64,000 nt of DNA. Origin: Blasia pusilla. Lineage: Eukaryota; Marchantiophyta; Marchantiopsida; Blasiales. Below the pieces are notes generated by a model that was not told where the DNA came from, made no database searches, and worked only from the letters and a program-made list of their open reading frames with translations. Made by a program: the position numbers and the translations under genes. Below are positions 34,735 to 47,799 of the stretch, one piece after another; the stretch's first letter is position 1, and each line of letters begins with the position of its first letter. The stretch covers positions 9,610,001 through 9,674,000 of the forward strand of contig CM114274.1 in NCBI GenBank assembly GCA_050084515.1, given 5' to 3'.

Positions 34735-35450
34735 CAAAATTTCGAATAGCAGAGGCAATCTCAGACTTGGCGCAGGACTCTATGTCCACAACAGGTGTCC
34801 CACAATCCAAACAAGTCCATAAGGATCGTGCTCTCATTTAGGCATCAAAGGAGCCAATCAACCCACAAAATATCCACAAAAATCTCCGATTGCAGAAATA
34901 AAGTCAGACTTGGCTCAGAACTCTATTACCACAATAGGTGCAAGTCCACACAGTAGTGTGCTCTCATCTAAACATCAAAAATTTAGGAAAAGTATCTAAG
35001 AAAATCACTGATGGCAGAAACAACGTCAGACGTGTCCGAGAACTCTTATGCCCACAATACACAATCCATATAAACCTAAAAGGCTTGTGCTCTCATCTAG
35101 ACATCAAAGGAAATAATTAACCAAAAATATCCACGAAAGGCTCCGAGGACAACGATTCAGATTTGGCTCAGAACTATGTACTGACAATGCATACCAATCC
35201 ATGAGTCTTGTGCTCTCACAAACAATTTCCACTAATACTCCGATGTCAGAAACAATGTTAGACTTGGCTCGAACTCTATGCCCACAACAATAGTTGTGGC
35301 ACAATCCACACCAATCCATAGGAACTGCTCTCATCTAACCATCGACAGAGGCAATTAACTAAAAGCTATCAATATAAGCCTCTGCTGCCATCGATTTCAG
35401 ATTTGGCTCTAAACACTAGACCAAAAATCCATGAGGTTTCTGTTCTCATA
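34735..35450. repeat. Tandem array of units of about 120-150 bp beside tRNA-Thr
   Basis: About five diverged units share CAGACTTGGCTC, GAACTCTATGCCCACAA, AATCCACACCAATCCATA and TGCTCTCATCTARRCATC. The array stops about 45 bp before the tRNA gene. Confidence 0.75.
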
Positions 35451-35492
35451 TAAAGAACAAAACATGTGGACCTCATACCGGAGTTCAAAGGA

Positions 35493-35566
35493 TGCTTCCA
35501 CTGAGAGTTGAACTCAGGACCTCCCGCTTACTAAACGGGTGCTCTAGCCAACTGAGCTATAGAAGC
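35493..35566 (-). tRNA. tRNA-Thr (anticodon AGU)
   Basis: The - strand folds as a standard 74-nt cloverleaf: acceptor GCTTCTA with TGGAAGC (one mismatch-type pair), D arm GCTC ... GAGC, anticodon stem CCCGT / GCGGG with loop TTAGTAA (anticodon AGT), variable loop AGGTC, T arm CTGAG-TTCAACT-CTCAG, and discriminator A. There is no encoded CCA and no intron. It closely matches plant nuclear tRNA-Thr(AGU), with internal A and B boxes present. Confidence 0.93.
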
Positions 35567-38500
35567 TTGCGGAAGAGATATGTATAAGAAAATATTTAAC
35601 TAACGGTTTGAGTCCTACAATGCCAGGGATTATACCAAAGGTGCCCATCGAGAAACATTTCTATCCAGATGGGCCCTTGAGGACTGTCCTCTCTCTAATT
35701 CCACAGGATTGTACGAATTGTTGCAACCAGATATACCTATAGAGAATAAGAACATCCACGGAATGGATATAGCCAGATGTGTATGTCTTCTGAGTTTCAT
35801 GTACAACTACCATGGAATGGACAGATGAATGCGATGTTAATTCATCTCTTGTCCGCTAATAATTAATGATCCCACCTCTGAATCTTCTGTCACATTGAAA
35901 GCGACAAAAGCAAAGCCGCATAAATACTCAGTCGGCTGATGCTAGATACAAGAAAGGCAAGATCTGCTGATCTGCATGAGTATTGTGGATAGTCGAACCA
36001 AAGAATCCCTTGAGATCTCTTCTATTTTGAAGTTAAAAAATCAATAATGAGCTATGGCGCTGTCAGAAAAGTATGGACTGACCTTCACAAGCAAGTGTAA
36101 GCTCTCTTTGAAATATTTGCATATTATATTATATTTGCATCGGTAGATCCAACATTCCTTGCTTCCCAGTGTTGATCTGACCAGAGAAGCTTGCTACATT
36201 TGCAAAGCCTTGAAAGGCATACTCGCAACAACGAAAACCAACCATCGAGGTTGATGGTAGTTTTATCATAAGATAACACCTGATCATCCTTTTTCTTGCC
36301 AACTCTGGAGCCTGAGATTACACAGTTTCTTCCGCAATCCCTCCTCTAAGCAACAAAGAGCAGACAGCTGACTTCGCCCAGGGCTCACAGGACACATATA
36401 GGTATGGAAGCACAATCAAGAATGAGGGTGCTGCCACAGGTACTTGAACACCAGAACATTACGAAAGAGGTGCTCCAGACGTCCACAGACCTGATTCTTG
36501 TTGGTGCAAATTAGTCGCTAGAAGAGACAATTAAAACTCGTCATTTGGCAGGCAGGAAGTTTCCAAGAAAGGCCGCGGAAGATCTCAAAACACCATGATA
36601 CTTGCAGGAAACGCTAACACATCAAACATACTACTAAAGGGTTTGAAACTCACATGAATCAATAACTCTTTGAATCGTCTTTATTTCAACACTACACAAT
36701 TGTAAACCCAAAATAACCCAGCCTGCTATGGCATCTTAAAAGGTAATACGCCCACCATATCAAGTCCCAGAACCTCATTCTTCGAGGGAGTGTTCTGATC
36801 GACGTGCATTTGTAGCTCTTTCTCCTCTCCGCCTCCTCCCCGCCCAATCCTTCATCGGCCACAAGTGCAGGGAGTAGGTGCAACTATCTATCTGCCCTTC
36901 GCCATTGGAGATGGCCTGAAGACCCACCAGTGACCATAAGTTAGTGTAGATATCTAATCCCCTCTATGGTTTAGACGTGCAGCACTCCATCTCAATCCCG
37001 CCCCACGCGCTTCCAATCTTTCCCCCAATCTTTCCCATCAGAAACTCCTCGGAACCCACACAATCCTCTCTCGCTCTGCGACTCTCCACACTCACGCACC
37101 CTACAGACGGACAGCTGCAGGAAATGAGTGCACTCGGTTCCAAGCTCAAAAATCAATTCAACCCCACTTCAATTGTTGTAGGAATGGAATGGATCTGAAG
37201 CCCATACTGTGAGCTTCATCGTGGACAGGACTATGAGCTCGAGACAACTCTAGAAATCTAACAACCATCACCAGAACCTCTACTCCGAACAAGCAGTATC
37301 GCCAAACTGCTATCATCTGCTTTGCACCCACATTCACAGACAACCGCTGAGAAACAACGTCGACTGGAGAGGAGTGCAGTTGGTCCCAAGATCATTAGTC
37401 AATTCAACCCCATTTCAAGTGCTCTTAGAATGAAATGGATCTGAAGCCACAGTGTGAGCTTCATCGTAGACACGTCCACAAACCAGAAACAACTCCAGAA
37501 ATTGAACTACTACCACCACCACCTCCTCCACTCCAAACAAACAAACAAAACGAGTCACACCCATCATCTGCTGTGCCACCCACATTCAACAAACAACCTC
37601 TGAGAAACATCATCAGCTGCCTCACTGAACCAGTGCGAGATTCACACCACCAGTGACCACCACAACTCCTCCTTCAGTCTAGAAGTCTACAAGAACTCAG
37701 CCAACCAGCTCCAGGAAATACTTCTAGCATGTAAGTCAGAACCCCCTTCGTCAATTGTGCAATCCACAAGCGCATCAAACTGCTGAGAATCGGAAAACCC
37801 ATCACTAGCTGGTGAGTGTTTCTTACAGCAGTGAATTCAGTTGGTTCGGATCCTCTGTTTTAGAACATTTCATGGTTTTCCACACGTTTTTATTCACATC
37901 CTTTAATTCTTTGTAGTCGAGAGGGATACGATAATGGGTTTAAGTGGGTGTTCTCAAATGAGCCAATGTATGCATGCATGCAAGAGTTGATCTTTTGGGT
38001 GGGTAGTTGTAGAATGGATTTAGACAGGTGTCATTACAATGCACCAATGCAGACTTCATGCATGCATGCACCATGAGTGGGTAGATTTAGACAGGGCTCA
38101 AGTTCCCTTTCCACGGGACCTTTCAGAATTAATTATGGTTTCTTAAGCATCCTTTAATTAATCTTTTGGTATTTGATTGAGTAGGATTGGAGGATGGAGA
38201 AGTATGATAATGGATTTAGGTGGGTATTCTTAAATGAATGAATGCATGCATGCGTCCATGCACTAGTATGTCTTTTGGGGATTCTCAGAATCGCTCCACA
38301 TATTCCATGGATGCCCATCTATATATTCGATGCCACTAATATTGTAGTCAATCATTCTCACAACCGCATCAACTGCAATGGAGTAAAAACACACAAAATA
38401 CATTAAGTGTCTCTCCGTCCAACAATAGGGCATATCACTTGGACGACCAGGAAACAGGCAAACACCCATCCACATCTATTGTGAGGTGATTCAGTGCGTT

Positions 38501-39528
38501 CTTTACCACTTCCAACAAAGTGAACTAGTCGCGGCGGCACCATTACCCCTCGACGCCTAATGAGGGGGCCGACGAGCACCTTGACACAAACCCATCGTAT
38601 CCATAAGAGATCCCGCCAAATGTCTCGAAGAATGCAAGAGGGCACCCAGGTGACCCGCCCTATTACTCATGAGTTTAAGTCGGCCCCCTTGAGGTTAGCA
38701 CTTCCATGTTTAGTGACACGTGTGCGGGCCTTTCAGTGGGGTGGGGAGAAAATAATTATCAAACATATGTGTAGGACGAGTGGATAGACTACATGGCAAG
38801 AAAAAACAAACAAGGAGAACTTGTAAGGGCCATGAAGATCTTCCATCCGGACACCTTTTGCTGTGCAATCACGACATAGAAATTGGATGTCAATGGACTA
38901 AATATGTAATCATGTTAGCTACAAAACCAAATCTGCTAAACAAGGCTCAGCAATTAGAAAAATTTTCACGAGATCAACTAGGAGCTAAGTACCCACAAAT
39001 TACTTAGGCTAACTCAGCCTTAAGTAGAGGGGTTTAACCAGACAACATGTTTCCCCCAACATAGTCATAGGTAGACGAAAGACTTCCTATCAAGTTACAA
39101 ACTGCAATCAGGTAAGTTTTGGGACACACCTGATCACTAAGGTGCAGACCTGAAAGTCATGCAAGAAGGATTGTATTGAATGTTGCCTGCCCACAGATTG
39201 CGGCACTTAGTACAAGGGAGCCCATTGTTTGACATATTAGGCAAGGCAAGGCATGTCAACATGACATGACTGATCCAGATAATCAACCATGAATCACTAC
39301 TACAGAGGCACCAATTGAATATGATTCACATGCCCATTCTTTCTCAGGCCCTTTCAAGGTTAGGGACTAATCACAATATCCAAATTGGGGTCATACTTCA
39401 CAAACTGCAGCTCTTGTCCAATTTGAAAACTGCACAGGGATTTATATCCCACCTAATTGTCTCTCCCTCCCTGGGCATCTTGGTTTATCTACAATTTCTG
39501 TAGTGTAGGAGTGCCTTGTCCAAAATGG
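35567..39528. other. Unassigned DNA with one internal duplication
   Basis: No gene recognised. About 37120-37226 and 37370-37471 are diverged direct copies that share AATTCAACCCCA, TGGATCTGAAGCC and GTGAGCTTCATCGT. Several TGCATGCATGCA runs occur between 37968 and 38260. A short frame at 37435-37656 is proline-rich and lacks a known domain. The right end may include the 3' UTR of the cyclophilin gene. Confidence 0.4.
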
Positions 39529-39562
39529 GGGGGCATCAGCTCTGATCAGAGCTGATGCCCCC
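39529..39562. repeat. Perfect 34-bp palindrome
   Basis: An uninterrupted self-complementary sequence centred on TGATCA: GGGGGCATCAGCTC on the left and its exact inverse on the right. It lies about 300 bp beyond the cyclophilin stop codon, possibly in the 3' UTR or terminator region of that gene. Confidence 0.9.
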
Positions 39563-39858
39563 ATTCAGCTCTATTGAATGAACACAAGGACTTGCAAGTC
39601 ACAAGCCATTGTTACCATCACCACACCGGTGCATGATCCACTGCTAGATCATCTCCACAGTTTGAAAACTTCTGTGATCATGGCCAAGGACGCAGACATT
39701 GGCAAAATTCTCTTCCAGAGTCCCCTTTTGTTGGCTTGAGCCTGCATAGCTTAGCAGTCACTTTAATTGTCTGCACCTGGGCTCCGTGGTGAATTGAGAG
39801 TGGAACTGCCTCTAACTCAATGCATGCCTCATATGTAGCCACAAAACACTAATGTGAA

Positions 39859-41807
<1,949 letters not shown>

Positions 41808-42001
41808 CGCCGGACCACTTCCTCTCCCTCTCTTCTTCTCCTCCTCTTCTCCTCTCCTCTCCTCTCTCCTCTCAGTCTCGATAATCTCCGGAACCCTAAA
41901 TTACCGCGCTCTCCATGAGATTTTTTCTCCAGTTTCGTTTTCTTCGAGCGTCCCGGCGATTAGTGGCCCGTGCTTATTCTAATCCAATGGATTAGAATAA
42001 G
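41808..42001 (-). promoter_or_regulatory. Cyclophilin 5' leader and promoter-proximal region
   Basis: Directly upstream of the cyclophilin ATG the coding strand is strongly GA-rich (41820-41875), a common plant 5' UTR feature. Farther up, a near-perfect palindrome (41973-42001) contains CCAAT and its inverse ATTGG. No clear TATA box was found. Confidence 0.4.
41973..42001. repeat. 29-bp palindrome containing a CCAAT core
   Basis: CTTATTCTAATCCA and TGGATTAGAATAAG are exact inverted 14-bp arms around a single A, about 170 bp upstream of the cyclophilin start codon. Confidence 0.85.
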
Positions 42002-43957
42002 TTGTATTGTCTCCATTTCTTTTCGGGGTTAGCTTATTCGAGTATGTGTATGATAATTATCCATAAAACTACGGGGATGCACGGAATTTGAAGAGTTAAC
42101 GTTTCAGATAGTAAAGAGATTAATGATTATTAATGATGGGAAAATGATGATTTTTTTTGAGAAAATTCATAAAAAAATTATGAAGGGGATTTAAAAAGTC
42201 AAGTATCCAAAGGCCACAACCAGCCTTGAAAAAGAAGAAGGAGGCATTCCCCCCTTCTTCTTCCTTAGACCCTTAACAACGGGGTCTGAGCAACAAACAC
42301 GAGGACATATGTCTTTATGGGTTGTCACCTATCCCTTCTAATAGTTTAGTTTCATCTAACTAAACTAGATGAGAAGAAAGGTTTCTTTCACGCGTGTGGG
42401 GCACGGGCACCGATTAATGATTTTTCGTTAAGCAGGATTAATAAAAACCAGTATGCGACCTTGGTTTTTGAGTTTTTTTATTTTATGCCCTGGTAGTATA
42501 TTAAAAGAATACTAGCACGGCATCGCGGTCGCGTGGTGGACAGAAATGGAATTGATGGAAACACTAATATGGCATGAAGGGAGGAAGACCGCATGGAGAG
42601 GGCGCCTATCCTATTTTAGAGTGGAGGAGTAGATAAATACGAATGCGGAGCAGAATGAGTCAAAATGTCTTTATTTTGGTTCACATCTCCATTGACATCA
42701 AACGGCTGAGAAATCATTGTGGAATAACTTGCATTTTGCAGCCTTTGCACTCTAAATCAAGGGGTTTTGTTATAATAATACAAATTTATATTGTTTATGT
42801 TGTTGGTGACGTAAGATTATAAGGGTTTCTATTTGTATTCTCCCTCGGTTGGATGAGACCTTAGAATTTCCTTACTTCTTTACTAACCCTTTGTTGCTTT
42901 TGCATGGGTCGAGGAAGTGGAAAAAATGCTTATGCTTTATCAGTCAAGTTTCATTGAAATCATCAAGATATATTCCTTATTAGTATGGTTTCTGTACACT
43001 CCATAGGAATGAAGAAAATCCATACCTACCCTTTTTTTCGTTTGTATGTGTTCTCCCTATGAAAGGCTACGGACCACAATGATGGAGACATTTTTTCTTC
43101 TCTCTTATATGTTGTTGTCTCATGGGCATATGTTAAATTTGTAGCATGATGTGTATTTCTCCACTTTTAGAATAACCAAATTCTTTTCTTCCATTAAAAA
43201 AATCACTCCCAAATCTTTAAAAGGAAAAAGATGCCTCAATATTCCTTTATTATGTGTTTTTTTAATTCTTTAAATATTAAGTAATCTCATTCTTTCAATT
43301 TGAAAAGGGATAAGATGAGTAAGTGTTCTACTCATATATAACCAAATGTAATTTAGTGTCTCGTCTTAGTTCCTTTCCATAAGAGGTTATATACCATCTC
43401 ATATGGTTAATTGGCTCATTTTTAAAATAAAAAATGGACATATAGCACCTGAAGAAAATACAATATTTCCTAATGTCTAATATAAATAATTTGCAAGTTG
43501 TCCATAAGGACCGCGCTATGTACAAAGCATCTCTTGATAACTTTCAATTTTTTATTCATAATTTGAGAGACACTTGTCAAAAAAAAGGGTAGCACAATTA
43601 ACACCAATCAATCAATGGAGGTGTCGCCATAGAGAAGCATATCTTCTAATAAGAATATGGATAATATATTTTAGTTTAATGGTCTTCTCTAGTCTTTCTT
43701 ATATTTACAAACTTAGCTTTTAATGAAAGGCCAAGCAAAGCGCTATATGGGCCACTACATCAAATATGGAAAAAAAATCAATTATAAGTAATGAAAATGG
43801 TTAAGAATTACCTATAATAAATTTCTAAATGAAGATCTTCAAGTTTCCAAGAGAAGTTGTGACACATGTTTAGTCTCATGAAAGTCATTCATACTATAAC
43901 AAGACAATTGTAAATCTAAACTGTTAATTGAGAAAGGGGGTATAATTGTGAGAAAAG
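42002..43957. other. AT-rich intergenic DNA
   Basis: Between the cyclophilin promoter and the outer retrotransposon I see no gene, long repeat or RNA gene. The four bases before the retrotransposon (43954-43957) are AAAG. Confidence 0.5.
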
Positions 43958-44433
43958 TGTCACGTCTTTTAGGATAGATCGGTGGGATCTAATAGAGCGC
44001 CTTTATGAGTAGTGGAGGACACGCCCAGTAGGTCGAGGGTGACTTGCTGAGGCCCTTGGAAACCTGAGATAGCAGGTTTCCCCTTCGTTTCGGCTCATTT
44101 GGAGCCATATTGAGGAACTTACTATTTTAGGTAAGTATCATTTTGAGTATATGATCGACTTACTATTTTTGGTAATTGGCCCTTGACCTCCTACATCAGG
44201 TCAAGAGCCAAGGAGGTGACTTGGGAAAATAGGTTACCATGGAGAGAGCTTGAGAGCTCATTCTCTCTTTGTTGAACCTCTTGGCATGAGGCGGCGGAGC
44301 TATGGTCCCTTGCCTTGTGAGTGTAACTCGAGCCTCTCATTAGGAGAGTGGGTTTGGTTTAACATGAGAGAGAGTGCACACCTTTGAGAGCTATGGTGTG
44401 AGATGGTGTAGAGAGAGATTGGATCTTACTTTA
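43958..44433 (+). repeat. Outer element left terminal repeat, A1
   Basis: Begins TGTCACGTCTTTTAG and ends GGATCTTACTTTA. It is homologous to 63405-63917. Unlike an ordinary LTR it contains no copy of the B segment; what follows is internal leader (CAAAGAGAGAATGAG). Confidence 0.85.
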
Positions 44434-45021
44434 CAAAGAGAGAATGAGAGAATGAGAGAGTGAGAGAGCTTCATGGGGGAGCTCGCTGGTCACTCGCTGT
44501 TTTTGCAGGTTGGGGACCGTGTTCCCCGTTCAGCGGCTCATGGGAGTGCTCACCGGAGCAAGGGCTGCTTTCATTACTCTTTGCATTAGCCGATTTTTTG
44601 TGTGGAAGAGTGGCGCGCGGAAGCGCTGCCCAATTTCTGATAGGGATTGAGTATGGGGGCGGGTTGCCCCATGCTAGTGCTCTCGGGAGCACCATGTAGC
44701 TTGCTGATATGTATTTTTATAGATGTTACATTTTCGTTGGGAGAAATCAGCGCGGGAGCGCTGCCGAATTTTGTGTAGGAGAAAGAGACATTGGGCTTTA
44801 CGAAAGTCCCCGTCAATTTTTACTGAAATGTTCGATTCTAAATATTTTTGATAGTAGCCTAGATCGTGAAGCTGTGCACGCTGTGCAACAAACAGTGCAC
44901 AATTTGGAGTTGCGAGCAAAAAGTTATGGGCAATCTTGTAAAGCTGCCATTGCTAGGCGATTTTTAGGGTTAAATCGTGCAAATCCTAAATCACCCGCCA
45001 CCCCGGCGGCGGCCGTCGCCA

Positions 45022-45205
45022 TCATAGTCACCGTCAACGGTCGACGGTCAACCGTCAACGGTCGACGGTCAACCGTCACTGTAAACGGTCAACCGTCACA
45101 ATCAACGGTCAACCGTCACCATCGACGGTCAACCGTCACCGTCATCGGTCGGCCGTCACCATCAGCGGTCAACCGTCACTATCAAGGGTCCACCGTCCAT
45201 TGTCC
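45022..45205. repeat. Minisatellite of ACGGTC/GACCGT dyad units
   Basis: About nine units of 18-24 bp contain GGTCAACCGTCAC or GGTCGACGGTCAACCGTCA. Each has an ACGGT or ACCGT core, so the array is rich in local dyads. It lies in the retrotransposon leader. Confidence 0.85.
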
Positions 45206-45358
45206 ACCCTTTGGGTGCCATTGCCGCCATTACGGAGTGGAGGGTCTTCCATGACGTTTGTTGATTCCTTGACTTGCGTCGCCACCACGTACTTTGTTTT
45301 GGCCGCCACCGTCATCGCAGTTTCTTCATCAACCAGTGAAGGCAGATGACCTCCGGTT

Positions 45359-45362
45359 ATGG
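45359..45362. repeat. Target site duplication of inner element, left (ATGG)
   Basis: ATGG directly precedes TGTCATGCG and recurs at 55115-55118 directly after CATGACA. The match could be extended to ATGGTG if the element is taken to begin two bases later. Confidence 0.75.
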
Positions 45363-45467
45363 TGTCATGCGAATCCACATCGTCATACAACATACATCGC
45401 TGACATACCATACTCACATACATACATAACATAGACGAGAGTATCCACAAACACAAGTGTACCACAA
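45363..45467 (-). repeat. Inner element terminal repeat B2
   Basis: 105 bp, the right end of the element in its own direction. It matches 45839-45943 with four substitutions, all C/T (G/A) transitions. Confidence 0.9.
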
Positions 45468-45469
45468 TC

Positions 45470-45835
45470 GAAATGCGTGAAAGACCTCATTGTCATAAAA
45501 CACGTTTACAATCACATACAATCGAGCCAAACCCACTCCACGATGGGAGAATCTAGGTCGAAGCTTATGGAAACACCATAGCCAAGAGCTCTACTCACTA
45601 CCAAGGCTAACTCCCAACGCATAATAGGCTCAACTCAAAGAATGATGTTCTTTGAGTGCACTCCACCTTATATCCTCCAACCTAAGAGCGGGCCCCTCTT
45701 GGGAAAGTCACCCCAATTGAGTAACCCCAACCCTATGTATGGAACCGCATCTCTACCAATCCACTACGGTCCTACATAAGGAATGGCCTCTACTAGCACA
45801 CCATACTCTACGACATAATCCGTATGGTCATGACG
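45470..45835 (-). repeat. Inner element repeat A2
   Basis: About 366 bp, matching A1 at 54753-55114 at better than 98%. It lies between the two B copies. Confidence 0.92.
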
Positions 45836-45838
45836 GTG

Positions 45839-45943
45839 TGTCGTGCGAATCCACATCGTCATACAACATACATCATTGACATACCATACTCACATACATA
45901 TATAACATAGACGAGAGTATCCACAAACACAAGTGTACCACAA
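45839..45943 (-). repeat. Inner element internal repeat B1
   Basis: Second copy of the 105-bp B segment, directly after the polypurine tract in the element's direction. Three bases (45836-45838) separate it from A2. Confidence 0.9.
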
Positions 45944-45956
45944 CTTGCCCCCCTAA
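45944..45956 (-). promoter_or_regulatory. Polypurine tract of inner element
   Basis: The - strand reads TTAGGGGGGCAAG just before B1. The preceding block (CTGGAGTTAGAGGACCTAACC) is conserved in the outer element at 63240-63260, so this is the probable plus-strand primer site. Confidence 0.65.
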
Positions 45957-46277
45957 TCGGCGGTTAGGTCCTCTAACTCCAGGTAGCTCTATACATCTAC
46001 TACATGCTATACACCTTCTTGGGTGCCCGAATCGAAGGCCGGGTGCTAGGTTGCCCCATCGTTAGTCGCACATCTGTAATCCATATCATGCAAAGATCAA
46101 GTCATCTACCTCTCCTAAGTACATCGAGGACAAACCCACCTTCCAAAGAGGAACAACATCCAAACGTGAGTCAAACACATCATGTGCCAACCCCTAGAAC
46201 ACCGATCACACACCAACATACGGGTGCGTTACAAAGCAGACCACACAACATGCACCTCAAGCTAGCACGTATCATGG

Positions 46278-46655
46278 CTAAGCTTGGGTCAACAAGATAT
46301 CCACATTTGGAAGATGACATGGCGCACAATTACGCACATGGTCCTTCCAAACAACTCCATCACGACTCTCCAACATGAGAACTCCGAAGCTAACACTCGC
46401 AAGACTTTCGTAAAATAGTGCGGCTGCCGTCACATCCAACGTTGTCGGGCAATCTGCTGCAAATAGACATAGTCCCCACATGGAACCTCTGAATTGATGG
46501 TCGATAACCTCCACTCGAATGGTTGCATACCGCAACGTATCCCTGTGTTGAGCAATGGCAAGATTCTCAAAGGTCGTTGGCATAACTCTCCGAAAGAGCT
46601 CCGCTCGTTGAGAACACACCCTCATCCACATCTCTGGGTCATCAAGGTTCACCAC
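46278..46655 (-). pseudogene. Integrase C-terminal region, inner element
   Basis: Frame-displaced continuation of integrase. It encodes IAQHRDTLRYATIR, PTTLDVTAAALFY, a GVLMLESRDG block and WKDHVRNCAPCHLPNVD. The outer element has the same WKDHVRNCAPCHLPNID block at about 62863-62910. This resembles the DNA-binding tail of Ty3-type integrases. It is separated from the core by at least one frameshift. Confidence 0.65.
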
Positions 46656-46816
46656 CCCACTAGACTCCCGCCAATTAATTTGCCGCTGGCAAGTCGGATC
46701 TCGGCCGTATATAATGAAAATAAGGTGAGAAGGAAGCCAAGGATGCTTGGCGATCGAACCTATACCCCATGGCTAACCATGGCAATCGAATATCCCGGGG
46801 TCTCCAAGATGCCCCT

Positions 46817-47776
46817 TCAGAGACCATACTTGCGCAATGCCCTCTTCACCGTCTGAACCACACGCTCAGCCAAACCATCCGCCTCTGGATGATCTCGAGA
46901 CGTGGTCCGATGATCAATCAACGCCTTGTCACACAAGACCTGAAACTCACCGTGAAACTCTGTACCCTGGTCGATCAACACTTCAGCTGGTGCACCAAAA
47001 TGACTAAGCACTCTATCCAGAAACGCATACGCCGTTCCCTCACTCGCCTTGTCCGGTAATGCCACCAACTCAATCCACTTGGAGAAGTGCTCCACCATCA
47101 CCAACACATATCGATGATGTCGTACAGTCAACGGTAACGGTCCCGGAAAGTCCACACTCCAACGGTAACCAAACCCCATAATAGGCAAGGGGTGTAATTG
47201 TGGTGTAGGGGCATTAAATGATGCCCTCACCCGGTCACAAACCATACAACGTGACACCAACTGCTGCACCTGAGTATGCATGCCACGCCACCAATACTGG
47301 CCAAGGAGTAAGCTATACGTACGCTTTACCCCAAAATGTCCCAACTCCTCATGGGCATGTCGCACAATGCACTCTCTCTGGGCCAAATGTGGCACTACTC
47401 GTACTCTACCATCCTCCCACACGCGGAGAATATGTGTTCCCTCCAATCGATACCTCTTAGCACGTTGAAGAACACGGTCTCGCTCCTTGGCACTCACTAT
47501 GCCTGGCACCCTACTGGTCCGTAGGAACTCCAACACCAACGCATCATCATGAATATCATGCTGATCCCTACCACCATCTCCAACCTTAGGATCTGAAGGC
47601 TGGCCATATACCCTCTGACTAGAGTAAGATATCACGTGGTCCTCCATACTAGAGTCCACCCCTAACCAACATAAAAAGGCGGATGCATGCCAACCTGGCA
47701 CCATCTCCTCATCAACCTCGCCATGCCATCTAGCCCCACTTGTATCCTCTTGGCTAGTACATGGGTTCCTACTCAA
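46817..47776 (-). CDS. Ty3-type DDE integrase, inner element
   Basis: Intact 319-residue frame. An HHCC zinc site (HAHEELGHFG ... CMVC) comes first, followed by the catalytic core with YRWSVDFPGPLP (first Asp), VLIDQGTEFHGEF (second Asp) and HPEADGLAERVVQTVKRAL (Glu). All DDE residues are present. It joins cDNA ends to target DNA. The frame stops after RKYGL where the outer copy continues, so the C-terminal tail is cut by a small indel. The first 60 or so residues are linker after RNase H. There is no tyrosine-recombinase signature here or elsewhere in the element, which matters for the split-repeat termini. Confidence 0.92.
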   Translation of the reverse strand: MSRNPCTSQEDTSGARWHGEVDEEMVPGWHASAFLCWLGVDSSMEDHVISYSSQRVYGQPSDPKVGDGGRDQHDIHDDALVLEFLRTSRVPGIVSAKERDRVLQRAKRYRLEGTHILRVWEDGRVRVVPHLAQRECIVRHAHEELGHFGVKRTYSLLLGQYWWRGMHTQVQQLVSRCMVCDRVRASFNAPTPQLHPLPIMGFGYRWSVDFPGPLPLTVRHHRYVLVMVEHFSKWIELVALPDKASEGTAYAFLDRVLSHFGAPAEVLIDQGTEFHGEFQVLCDKALIDHRTTSRDHPEADGLAERVVQTVKRALRKYGL

Positions 47777-47799
47777 CCCATCAAGATCAAGGTTGGCAA

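Larger units (their letters stand above)
44434..45362 (+). other. Outer element leader (5' untranslated region)
   Basis: This is the internal sequence after A1, with a GA-rich start and no match to the usual plant primer-binding site (TGGTATCAGAGC-like). It has short open frames but no domain. It continues after the inner element at 55115. The last four bases (ATGG) are the target duplication of the inner element. Confidence 0.5.

Noticed and set aside
44460-45254. Open frames in the outer element leader with repeated TVNGRRS units
   Set aside because: They translate the minisatellite and have no counterpart in the inner element.
45363-45943. The A-B-A'-like arrangement read as two tandem solo LTRs
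   Set aside because: The internal domains abut B1 through a polypurine tract, the far end has only A, and the outer element shows the same layout, so split repeats explain the data better.
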